DNA from: Metarhizium brunneum
Lineage: Eukaryota > Ascomycota > Sordariomycetes > Hypocreales > Clavicipitaceae
Assembly: GCF_013426205.1 (NCBI RefSeq)
Contig: NC_089422.1
Location: 3,782,001 to 3,846,000 of the forward strand
Reading direction: 5' to 3'
DNA: 64,000 bases
Positions 10,201 through 22,442 of the stretch are shown piece after piece. The position numbers were made by a program, and so were the translations under genes. Position 1 is the stretch's first letter, and every line of letters starts with the position of its first letter. The notes beneath the pieces were generated by a model, which was given only the letters and a program-made list of their open reading frames with translations, did no database searches and had not been told where the DNA came from.

Positions 10201-13200
10201 GTCGCCGGCTCCGTCGTGCGACATCCTCTGTTTCGCAACTATCTCCGACTCAGCGAGCTGCCGTGGCTCAATGAGCACGTGGTTGAGAACAAGGTCGTCT
10301 TTCCTGGCGCCGGCTACATCAGCATGGCGATCGAGGCAGCCATTCGCACTGACCGGGTTGAGAGCGTGAAAATGATTCACCTCAAGGATATTGTTGTCAA
10401 GAACGCTCTTCTGATTCCTTCTACCGACGAGGGCGTCGAAGTACTTCTTCAACTCAAGCCCGTCACTCTGTCCGCCAAGAGCCACTCGGATACGTGGTAC
10501 GAGTTCAACGTCTTCTCTTACGATGAAAACTCAAACTGCACTAGCCACTGCCATGGTCTCGTCAGCGTTGAAAGGGGGGACGCTGCTCCTATCAATTACA
10601 CTTGTCGCTATCCCGAGGGCACCAACTTGAATGAGCTTCGCAAGAAGACGTACCGGTCCATGCCTGCCGGCACATTCTACAAGAACATGGCAGAGCTTGG
10701 CCTTGCCTATGGTGACAAGTTCCGTCTTCTCAAGGGCAGCATCGAGAGCGGCGTTGGCTTCGCCGTTTCTGACCTCGTCTTCGACCCCGGCCATCTTCCC
10801 TCGGAGGCGGGCGACGAGACGGTTCTGCACCCAACCCTGCTCGACTCCTTCTTCCACGTCATCTTCCATGCTGTTGAGAACCGTCTGGGACGTCCTCTGG
10901 ACGAGCCCTATGTTCCGTCCTTCTTCCGAGCTCTCAGGATTTCTGGCAACTTCTTCGACGGGAGATACTCTACGGCCGTGAAGAAGTTTCAGGTTGCGTC
11001 ATTCACAAAGCTGCCCTCTCCTCGTGTCGCCATCAACGACATGATTATGCAGAATGACAGGGGGGAGCTGATGATGGAGATTGCCGGGCTCGAGGTGACT
11101 TCTCTGGGGCGCGAAGATCCCAATGGCCAAGGACCGCGAACACTCTTCTACCGTCAGCGTTGGCAGCCATTTTTTGACATGATGACAAACGTCGAGGGCA
11201 AACCTGTCTCTGATGTTGTTGATGTCTTTGCTCACCAGTATCCCAACACCAAGATGTTGCACATCACTTCCGATCTCGACAAGACACGAGACTTTATTCA
11301 GCATTTGGGATGTGGCAAAGGAGAGCGAAGACGGTTCAAGCAGCTAGACGTCTGGTCACTCCAGGGAAATGAGTTTGGAGAGGAAGCCGAAAGGCTGTCC
11401 AAGGAATGCCGCGGTCTGGTCAACGTGGTAGAGCCGGCTCTCGACTCTTATGACCTTATAATTGTCAGCGAGACAGGTGTAAATGCAGTTTCATTTATGA
11501 ATGGCACTGGATGCATCTTGTTCGACGGACAAAAGGGCGTCGTCACCGCGGAATTGCAAGAGCTCTTCTCCAGCCCTTTCTGTACCGCTCTTCGCAAGGC
11601 TGTTGAGCCATTCACTCTCAACTCTGAGTTGTCCGTGGTCATGCCAACATGCAAGCCTTCTGCGCGAACTTCCCTCATTCTCAAGGAGCTCGAGTCTGCT
11701 CACGGTGGTGACCTCATCTTCACCAGCTTTCCCGAGCTGGCGCACCAGGGCACCGCGTTATTGGCCAAGGATGTCGTCGTCCTTGCAGGATTGGACGAGT
11801 CCATCTCCGACAAAGCTGCCTTCAAGGGGGCGCAGGCTCTTCTCACTTCTCTCGAGAAGAATGTCATCTGGCCAACCGAAGGTGCTACTCTCGAAGCCAA
11901 CCGCCCAGACAATGCCATGTTCATCGGGCTTGTCCGTGCCGCGCGATCTGAGAACGACACTCTTCGCGCGGTGAATTTTGATTTCGGCATCGACTCTCCC
12001 GCACAGACTGTCGCTGCCAATATCGTCCGTTTGCTCGACGGCAGAATCACAGAGGACGAGTTGACGGAACGAAACGGCATTGTATACATTCCCCGCGTGG
12101 AGGCAGACGACGAGCGCAACTGCAAGCTCAGGAACGGCCCTGACCAAGAACCCCGTCTTGAGCCCTTTGGTACTGCTCAGACTCGTACGCCTCTTGCTCT
12201 ACGAATCGGCAAGGTTGGTCTGCTCGAGACCCTGTACTTTGGTGAGGATACCCAGGTCATGGACACCAAGATCAACGACAATGAGATCGAGGTTGAGACC
12301 AAAGCTTCGTCCATCAACTTTCGTGACGTGGCTGCCAGCATGGGCATTATTGAGGATTCCAACCTCGGTGACGAATGTGCCGGCATCTGCACCAAAGTCG
12401 GCGCCAATGTCAGGGGCTTTCAAGTTGGCGATAGAGTTGTTGCTCTCCGTCCCGGCCAGGGCGCTCACCGCAGTCTTGTCCGAAACCCAGCGTCTTGGTG
12501 CTACAAGTTGCCCGACAACATGTCTTATGCTGACGCTGCTGCGATGCCGCTGATCCTTGGTACTGCTTGGTTTGCTTTGGATCATACTGCTCGCCTGGCC
12601 AAGGGCGAGTCTGTCCTTATCCACGCCGCGGCCGGTGGTGTAGGCCAGATGGCAATCCAGATCGCTCAGCGCGCGGGTGCCCATATCTACGCTACTGTAG
12701 GGTCTCCTGCCAAGAGGCGGCTTCTCAAGGACGTCTATGGTCTCAAGGAGGAACAGATGTTCTCTTCTCGTGATGCCTCGTTTGCCGAGGGCGTGATGGA
12801 GGCCACTGGTGGCAAGGGGGTTGATGTCGTCCTCAACAGCTTGGCCGGTCCTCTGCTCCATGCCTCTTGGGCCTGTCTTGCTCCCTTTGGGCGATTCCTC
12901 GAGATTGGGAAGCGCGATATCCACGAGAACACCAAGATTGCCATGGACCCCTTCCGACGCAATGTATTGTTCGCTTCAATCGACCTTGTGGTAAGTTTCT
13001 TCTGCTTTCCCTTCTTCCTTGGAGCGACCAAAGATTAACATGCCGTAGACCATGTTTGAAAAGAATGAGGCTCTCGGCGAGAGGCTTTTCAAGGAGTGTT
13101 TTGCCCTTCTTGCCAATGGCGAGATCCGCACGCCCGCTACAATCAAGCAAGTCCCGTATTCTGACGTTGTAAAAGGCTTTCGATTGTTGCAGATGGGAAA

Positions 13201-16200
13201 GCACACTGGCAAGGTAATTGCTGTAGCTCAAATTTGTTTTAGACAAATGTACTAACAACCTTTGCAGATTGTTCTTGTACCCCATGCAGAAGACATGGTC
13301 CCGGTTATGCGCGGCGGATACCGTGATGTCAAGCTATTCAGCTCTTCAAAGACTTACCTCTTGGTCGGTGGTCTTGGAGGTCTAGGTCGCACTCTCTCTC
13401 AGTGGATGGTCCGTAAGGGAGCCAGAAAGCTTGCCTTTTTGTCCCGTTCCGGTGCCGACAAAGCCGAAGCCAAGGCCACCATTGACTGGCTTATTGAACG
13501 TGGTGTTGATGCCACCGTATACCGTGGTGATGTCTCCAAGTTTACTGATGTCCGGAGTTGTGTTGACCAGATTGGATCTTTGCTAGGAGGCATCTTCCAA
13601 GCCGCCATGGTTTTGCAGGATAAACCTCTGGAAACCATGACATACGAACAGTGGCAGCATTGCTGCCAGCCCAAGGTTGAGGGAACCAAGAACCTGCACG
13701 AAGCAACTCTTGGAAACAAACTGGACTTCTTCGTCTGTTTCTCTTCCGTTGCAGCTGTTGTTGGCTCCAAGGGCCAGGCCAACTACTCGGCCGCCAATTG
13801 CTACCTCGATGCCCTCATGCGACACCGTCGTGAGCTTGGCCTCAGCGGGACTACGATGAACGTCGGCGCAGTTACTGGTGTTGGAGTTGTCGCTGAGAAC
13901 GAGGAGCTGCAGAAGATCATGCTCAGAATGGGCATGGACACCATCAATGAGGAAGAACTCCTCTACCAGCTCGAAGAAGCTGTTCTTGCTGACAAGCCTG
14001 GTCGCCCTGTCACTGCTCGCGGCTGCAACGGGCACCAAATCATCACCGGCGTCGGACTCATCTCACCGGATGTATACTGGGCTAGCAAGCCAATGATGAA
14101 GAACCTCTACACTAACCACGATTTTGGTGCCGAGGGAGCCGGACAGAGCTCCAAGAACCTCCTTGCTCTCCTCGGCGAGGAACCCGATATTGAGAAAAAG
14201 ACTGAGATCCTTCTTGACGGATTCTTGGAGAAGATTGCTAGCGTTCTTGCTACTCCCCGCGACTCAATCCTGCCAAGCAACCCATTGTCTGCTTATGGTC
14301 TCGATTCCATTGTTGCTGTTGAGTTCCGAAAGTGGTTCCGAAAGGAGGTCCAGGCTGATATTGCGCTCTTCGACATATTAGGTGCTACTTCTATCAACGC
14401 CCTGGTGTCCAAGACTGCTCGTATGGTCACCACTATCTCCGCGAGCAAACATACCGCTGGCGATAAGCCTGAGAAGAAGTCTGCTGTGGAGTCTGAAAGC
14501 ACCAAGGAGGATAGCAACGTCTCTGCCATGGCTACGGGACAGCTCATAAAATCCCAGCATAGCGGCGTTGTTCCCCTGTCTACTTTCCAGTCCCGTCTCT
14601 GGTTTGTCCATAGTTTCCTAGAGGACAAGTCCTTTCTCAACCTGCCCATTGTTCTCCGAATAAGGGGCAAGCCCGACTACCCAACTCTCCAGAAGGCCGT
14701 CCAGGAGATGGCCGTCAGGAACCCTGCTTTGCGGACTGCATATTTCGAGGGAGATGACTTTGCCGTCCAAGAGCCCCTGGAAGATTTTGAGCTCGGCGTT
14801 GACTTTCGTGATTTGACCAAGGAAGTGGACACCGAAAAGGCTCTAGAGGAGTTTGTCAAGTATAATCGCAAGATTGAGATGAATGTTGAAGAAGGTGAAG
14901 TTGCTACTTATTCCCTTGCCAAGCTCAGTGAGGAGGAATGGGCTGTGGTTGGCATGATCCATCACATTTCCATTGATCGTGCCAGTTTGTTTCCGATAAT
15001 GTCACAGTTTGTCGGCATCTATGACGCTCTGCGAACCGGTAATGATCTTGCCACTGTTTCTGCTCCCGAGTTCAACTACATTGACTTCACGCTATGGCAC
15101 AATGCCCGTCTGGCGTCTAATCTTATGAAACCTGACCTTGACTGGTGGAGGACAACTCTCAAGGGCATCCCTCAGTCTAGCAAGCTTCTCCCTTTTTCCA
15201 AGGGGGAGCGCCCAGCAAGAAGTGATCCTCTCCGCCAGAAAGTCAGGGCAAACCTCAACGCCAAGTTATTTGCTCGTATGAAGCGAATTGCTTCACAGTC
15301 AAATGGAACTCCATTCCACTTCGTTTTGGCTGCTTTCAGGGCCTTCCTTTACAGATACACCGAAGATAAGGATCTTGTGCTTCTCATGGTTGACGGAAAC
15401 CGACCTCATCCCGATACTGATCCCCTGATGGGGTTCTTTGTCAATCTTGCTCCTGTGAGATGTAATGGTAAGTGATTATGCCTGAGCAGTGACTTGAGCA
15501 TGTTACTCTTCTGAAGCGGGTTTGAGGATTGGTAGTTGAAAACACGCTGACCATGACGTGTAGATGACTGTGATGTTCCGTTCGATCAATTGTTCCAGGC
15601 TACCAAGACTCGTGCTCTAGACGCCATGGCTCACAGCGGTGTTCCCTTTGATACCATAGTCGACATTATGAATGTCAAGAAGACGAGCAGCCACATGCCT
15701 GTGGGCCAAATCGCCGTCAACTACCAGATTCACGGCCCTGTCCCGACTTACACTACCTGCGACTTTGTTGTTGAAAACGTCGAATCGGACGACATTCCCA
15801 CCGCCGCCGATATTCAACTTGAAGCCATTGAGACTTCTGAGCACAGCATGGACCTCAAGATTGAGTATGCAACCGCTCTATATGACAATCCCGACATGGA
15901 GCGATTCCTCGACAATTTCAACACCTTCCTCGAAAGCTGTATCAAGGACCACCGTCAACCCGTTGACGAAATCAGCATGTGTGGACCGCTCGAAATCGAA
16001 TTTCTCAAGAAGAACTATTGGAATATGGAGACTAAAGAGAATCAGTGGGGGGAGCAGAGCGTACTTGATGTAATTACTGAGATGGCAAGACAACACCCTC
16101 AAACTGCAGCGATAAAAACTTCTGACTGCCGCAGCATGACATACAGACAGCTGATCGAAAGCGCGGAGAGCGTAGCCTCTGAGCTCCTCAATGCCGGCGC

Positions 16201-19200
16201 ACAGCCCGGTGACAAAATCGGACTGATCGCTTTGCCCGGTCTTGAGGCCGTGACGGGCATGCTCGCCGCCCTCATGACGGGATCGTGCTATGTCGCGCTC
16301 GACACCGATTTCGCCCACGACCGTCTATCGTTTATGCTTTCCGATTCAGGCGCTGGGATTCTCTTAACTGGCCCAGGCCAAGACGGCCTTGTGGCTGAGC
16401 TATTGTCCAAGATGGTGATGGCCCCCAAGGTCATTAGGATCGAAGACGCTGCAGCCGCGGGCAGAACCGTTGCTCACCGGCGAGCACGACACCCCGATGA
16501 CCCTTTTTATATGATCTATACCTCTGTGAGTTTTGATTCATATGAAACACGGCCACTCTTGCTGTCCCTTCGTAAACCATCTAACTATATACCAGGGAAG
16601 CACCGGCACCCCGAAAGGAGTCGTGCTGAGGGAGTCCAATACTCAAGCCATGTTGGCAACATTGAACAAAGACTATGCCTTTTCACACGAGGACAACTTC
16701 CTCGCACATACAACTACGTCATTTGATCTCTCAATTGTTCAGATATTCGGTGGCCTAACAGCAGGCGCAACTGTCTCGGTTGCTTCATGGGAAACACGCA
16801 AAGACCCCGTCGCGCTGGCTGACTTCATGATGAGAGAGGGCGTTAGTGTCACATACTTCACCCCGACTCAATTTGCACTTCTCATGGAGTTCAACGGCGA
16901 GGCTCTTCGGAAATGTTCCAAATACAGAGTCGCCTACTTTGCTGGTGAGCGGTTGCCCGTCCGTGTTGCCAAGGCATTCTACGATCTTGGAACGCCTGCC
17001 ACTCTCTACAACACTTGGTCTCCTTCCGAACTCGTTGTGCAGACGTCCATAAGCAAGATTGATTATCCTGGTGAGGGCATTGTTAGTCTCCCTATTGGAT
17101 ATCCCATGGACAACTGCCGCCACTACCTCCTTGATATCAAAGGCAACCCCGTCCCGGCTGGTCAGATTGGAGAACTGGTTGTAGGCGGTGTTCAGGTCGG
17201 TGCCGGATACTTGAATAGACCCGACGTCAACGCACAATCATTTGTTGAGGATCCATTTGCATCCGAAGACGACCGAAACAGGGGATGGAATAGGATGTTC
17301 AAGACAGGAGACCGCGGCCGCTTCCGACCTGATGGCCAACTGGAGTTTCACGGCCGGATTGCAGGAGACAAGCAAATCAAGCTCCGGGGGTTTAGGATCG
17401 ACCTTGGTGAGTTGGAACAGGTCATCTTCAAGGAGTCCCAGTCTTTGAAGAAGGCCGGCGCCCTTGTTGACATTGCAGTCGTGGCTCGCACCGTCGACTC
17501 TGATGAGCAGCAACTCATTGCCTACCTCGTTCCTAAAGCTAGCATCACCAACGAGGCTGACAAGATCGCCATTGTTTCTCACTTGCACCGCAAGATTAAG
17601 CCGCATCTCAACTACTACATGCTTCCCAACGGATACCAGTTTCTGGCCAAGCTTCCGGTTACCCTGGGCGGCAAGGTTGATCGCAGAAACCTTTTGGAGC
17701 GACGGCTACAACTATTGTTTCCGTCGAGCATCACCACACAGCCTGGCAACACCGTCTCAGGTGAACCCACTGAAGATCTGGAGGGAACCATTCTTGCCCT
17801 TTTCAGAACTACTCTCGGCGGAGAAATCGAGTTGAACGATTCATTCTTCGAGAGGGGTGGCAACAGTATCCTCCTCGTTCGACTGCAAGCCAAAGTGAAG
17901 AAGCAGTTCAAGATTGCTCCCCCCTTGCCCGCTCTGATACGGGAACCAACTGCGGCCGCCGTCTGCGCATACCTGAGGCGCGCAAAAGGTGGCGATGGCA
18001 CCGATAAGGGTGGGCTTGCGAGTGTCATCAGCTGGAATGTCGAGACCAATCTACCCAACACCAGCCAGTACATACCACGATACGGCATCCCCCGCATCGA
18101 CCGCGATGAACTCAAGTCCATTCTCCTGACGGGGGCAGAATCGTTCGTTGGAATCCACCTTCTTGCGGAGATTCTCCGAACCAAACGAGACGCCACGGTT
18201 CATGTCCTCGGCTCCATGGAGAAGCTGGAGCCGCAGGTCCTCATTGATCTCTTTCAGAAACTCGACCTGCTCCAGGACAGTCTGACCCTGGACGATATCA
18301 ACAGCCGTGTCAAGTTTGTCCCGGGATCATTGAACCAGTCCAACTTTGGTCTGTCACGATCTGCTTTCAGGGAACTCGGTCAGACGGTGCAATCCATCTA
18401 TCACCTCGGAGGTCACGTCTCGTTACTCAAAACATATACTTCTCTGAAGCCCAGCAACGTTACCCCCATATTCGATATTATCAAACTGTCGGGCCTTGGG
18501 TCCCATCTCTCCGACATCAACTACCTGTCCACCTGGTCCGTTGCCCATCTTCAGACTTGGTCTGCATCCAAGCGAACGCGCGAGGAGTACGCCACTGGGG
18601 AAGAAGACAGTAGTCACTTCTCGCCGCCTACCGAAGACGAGTCCGGCTACTTCAAGACCCGATGGGTTGCGGAGAACCTGCTGACCAAGGCTGCTCGTCG
18701 AGGATTTCCAGTCACCATCACCCGGGCTTCGGGTGTCACCGCCGCCGTCCGGGGTCCCGGCGTTCCCGACCCAGGTGACGAGTTCATCATGCGCATCGTC
18801 GTGGGCATGATTGAGTCGGGCATGGTGCCGCAGATTGGCCGTGCCGACCAGCCAAGCTTCGCCGTCGACGTCGTGCCCGTGGACTGGCTTGCCTCGAGCC
18901 TTTTCGCGCTGACGTCCGAGAAGCAAGCTCTCTCCCGTGTTGCCCCGTCCGAGGTGTGCTCTGCTCCTCGGATCTATCACATTACCAACCCGTTGCCGCT
19001 GCGCCTCAAAGACTTGCCCCGGATTATTGCGGAGCTCCGTTCGGAACAAACACGGCCTCGTATGGTGTCGCTTGATGAATGGCTCGACAGTATGGAGTCG
19101 GCGGAGGGCGAGAATGCAGCCGGCCAGGTTGTGAGAAGCACGGTGCTCAAGCAGTATCTTTCTACGGGTGGTGTCATGTTTAGTCTGGATAGCCGGAGGA

Positions 19201-19322
19201 CGATGGATATCCTGGATGGTCTTCACCCCGGCGTGGCTGCTGGTTGTCCAGCTGTTGATGCTGAGTTTTTGAGGGCGTTGCTTGAAAGATTAAAGGGGGC
19301 TGACGACGTATTCAGCGGCTAA
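7247..19322 (+). CDS. Hybrid polyketide synthase-nonribosomal peptide synthetase (PKS-NRPS)
   Basis: Seven exons: 7247-7441, 7513-7773, 7846-12990, 13049-13213, 13268-15467, 15564-16525, 16596-19322; about 3884 residues. It builds a reduced polyketide and condenses it with one amino acid. [10 protein letters not shown] (Cys182), [25 protein letters not shown] (Ser636). DH: His963 in [10 protein letters not shown], Asp1152 in LLDSF. A region at about 1280-1500 is methyltransferase-like but lacks the SAM glycine motif. [19 protein letters not shown] and NYSAAN. ACP: GLDSI (Ser2269). C: HHISIDR (His2487/2488). A: GSTGTPKG, split by the last intron, then TGDRGRF and GGKVDRR. T: GGNSI (Ser3400). 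R-like terminus: TGAESFVG, Tyr3661. The ATG at 7247 leads directly into the KS. The intact ER explains why no trans-ER gene is needed. The product is unknown. Confidence 0.95.
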
Positions 19323-20669
19323 ATGGATGCTCTTGCGGCGGATTGGCATGTAAATGTGAAGCAGTATGCACCAGACTAATATTCTTTCTTTTGTTGGGTT
19401 TTTGTTATTAGGACGCACTTTTTTTATGATTATATACTCTTCTAGAATAATTAATAAACTGAGCTGAGCCAAATGTTGCTACTGAGGATACGTGAGAAGT
19501 AATTTTCTTGGGAATGCCACGGAAAGACTGAGGTGTCATGACTGAATCGTATCGACACAAATGCCACCGGCGTCTCTGTTGTTTTTCAAGTCACATTTCC
19601 AGATCCACGCCACAAAGCCATAATTTTGAACTATACATGACCGTATAACGTAATGATGAACATTTCGTCAACGTATGCTGCGGTCTTCCATCATCTTGAG
19701 CTACCATGACAAGATGAGTATGTTCTAGCCAACACGTTCTAGACCTCAATCACAACTCGTCAAGTCCAATGCCACGACTAACACCAGACAGTATTGGAAC
19801 CAACATTGAATTGACATTCACATGCTGTGCAGGCTGCTTACTGGCACCAGACCAGACCTTTAGTGGATTAGTGGGTGCTTTAGCGCTATTTTCCCCCCGC
19901 ACAACGCCGGGGCTGCGCCGGGGCTCCACTATCGCCGCTCCGGTCCGCGGAATTGAAGGACATGGAGATGAATTGTCTACATAGGTACATGTAGTCACAT
20001 ATGCATGTCTGGTACCTTCCAGCTTTACTACTTTAATAAGACATGGAGTCCTTAAATGCCGTGCTACCATAATTGCACGCCCCATGCAACTTAAATTGGC
20101 TTGTACTCATCGGTTCAAATGACCTTCAATTATTATTATTGGTTGAACGTATTTTTGTGGATGATCGCGATCCCGCCTTTTTGGTGTTGACGGCTACGGG
20201 CACCTCGACACCACAAGTAATATCGCGAGATGCATGTAGCGCCGCAAGCGGAAACCCTCTGCATGCGGCCACCGGAGGGGAAAATAAAAAAGAATCTGTA
20301 GTAAATGATGTAAGTCTACTAGCTTCAAAATGCTCACATTCATCAGTGGCAGACGCAGCGTTGCTTACACCTATGACAAGGGCTCACGCTGGCATCGGAC
20401 CTAGTTTGTCATAGTGACACAAAAGCAGACGCGTGCAGAATATGCATCGCCAAGTGCCGATGCATTACTGGTTCGGTTGGTTCATATGACTTGAAGCAAG
20501 CCATCTGCAATCGTATGCATGCTTGTACATATGTAGCTTATTACGAATTTACATCTGTCATTTCAGCTACATACAGTCCATTTAAAACATCCGACACCCC
20601 GCACCAGATCAAACACAAACAGATGACTTGAATCATCTCAGAAAAATACTGTGCGAAGAATCTACCGCG
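19323..20669. other. Intergenic region between PKS-NRPS and P450
   Basis: No gene is seen in 1.35 kb between two co-oriented genes. It holds a short GC-rich island: CGCCGGGGCT is directly repeated at 19905-19914 and 19916-19925, and GCTCCGG, the heptamer clustered upstream of the PKS-NRPS, lies at 19937-19943. The rest is AT-rich and should contain the synthase 3' end and the P450 promoter. Confidence 0.5.
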
Positions 20670-22442
20670 ATGTCCATGCTAGTTGCCCTCGGGTTGCTCA
20701 CTGCGCTGCTTGTTGCGTATCTCGTGACATCGGTAGGAAGACGAGGCTCGAAACTCCCACCGGGTTCGTGGATTGGATTCTCCGTGCAAATTGACTCGAG
20801 CTGACGTTTGATCAGGGCCACCGACGCTCCCCATTATTGGAAACTTGCATCAAATTCCGACCACGTTCACGCACTTGAAGTGGGTTGACTTACTTGATCC
20901 CGGGCACTCGGAAGCCATAAACTGACTTGCACCCATCTCCAGGTTTGCAGAATGGGCAAAGCAGTATGGTGAAATTTTTTCACTCAAAATGGGCCCTGCG
21001 ACCTGCGTTGTCCTCACGTCGCCGCGTCTCGTCAAGCAACTTGTAGATAAAAAGTCGAATCTTTACAGCCATCGACCGGTTTCTCATATCGGCTACGATA
21101 TTATTTCTCAAGGCGACCACATCCTTCTCATGCAGTATTCGGGTAAATGGCGAGCATGTCGCAGATTAATTCACCAATTCTTCATGGAGAGCATGGTGGT
21201 CAACAATCACCTTGCCCTCGTGGACGCCGAGGCTGTCCAGATGGTTCGCGACTTTGTCGAGGAACCAGAGAATTATATGCAACACCCAAAACGGTTCAGC
21301 AACAGCACCATCATGAGTCTCGGCAAGTTCTTGTTATCCCTCGACGCAATGCCACAAAGATGTGCTAACACGGCCAAGTCTTTGGAACACGAACGCCCGA
21401 CATAAATGCCACCCACATGAAGAGGCTCTACCGCCTCATGGAGGCTTGGTCCAACCTGCAAGAATTCGGCAGTACCCCTCCCGTAGATATCTTCCCTCTG
21501 ATAAAGTATCTCCCTGAGAGATTGTTTGGCAACTGGCGTACTCGAGCACAACACGTGAGCAAACAAATGAACAGTCTTCATCAAGAGTGGCTCAACAAGG
21601 TCGTGGAGAGGCGAAAGTCCCAAGGACCCCGCGACTGCTTTCTCGACCGCGCGCTCGATCAAGAGGACAGCGGCAAGCTTCCTCTCGATCGACACGCACT
21701 TTACTTTCTGGCGGGCACACTCATGGAGGGCGGTTCGGACACCACCGGCTCAGTCCTCGTCACCTTCCTCCACGCCATGACGAAATGGCCCAACGTCATG
21801 AAGAAGGCCCAGGACGAGATTGACAGCGTAGTAGGGGAGGACAGATCGCCCACATGGGGAGACTATGCACAACTGCCCTATGTCGCCGCTTGCGTCAAGG
21901 AGACGCTGCGCTGGCGCCCGGTCATTCCTCTCGGCTTTCCGCACGTCGTGGGCGAAGACGATGCAATCGACGGCATGGCGATTCCAAAAGGGAGCCAAAT
22001 CATCATCAACGCCTGGGGCATGCAGCATGATCCAGAGCGATTCGCCGATCCAGACACTTTCAACCCCGAACGCTACGTGGGCGTCCCGCAGCTGGCGTCG
22101 GAGCTGGCGAATGGTGACTGGGAGAAGCGCGACCATTATGCCTACGGGAGCGGCAGAAGGCTGTGCCCGGGGATTCACCTCGCGGAGCGCAGCTTATTTA
22201 TTGCCATGGCAAAGCTGCTCTGGGCGCTGAATATCGAGGCTGGTGTCGACGCGGAAGGCCGCGTGATGGATGCTGATGTCAGTGCCGAGGGAGCCTACGC
22301 GTCCGGGCTGTTGGTCTGCCCCAAGACGTTTCCTTGCAGGATTACTCCCAGATCTCAGGCTCGCAAAGACACTATTATGAGAGAGTTCGGCGTGGCTACA
22401 GCCGAGGTTTTTGCGAAATATAGCGACGATAAGGAGTGGTGA
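20670..22442 (+). CDS. Cytochrome P450 monooxygenase of the PKS-NRPS locus
   Basis: Four exons: 20670-20763, 20816-20879, 20943-21322, 21379-22442; about 533 residues. The N-terminal anchor (MSMLVALGLLTALLVAYLV) should place it in the ER membrane, followed by a Pro-rich hinge (LPPGPPTLP). I-helix: AGTLMEGGSDTTGS. K-helix: KETLRWRP, the ExxR motif. Heme ligand: Cys442 in YGSGRRLCPG. The third intron starts with GC (GCAAGT) rather than GT; using it restores the family sequence VFGTRTPD. The start was chosen because it alone gives the membrane anchor. The gene follows the synthase on the same strand, so it probably oxidises the released product. The resemblance is to O-methylsterigmatocystin oxidoreductase-like fungal P450s; the substrate cannot be told. 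Confidence 0.92.
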
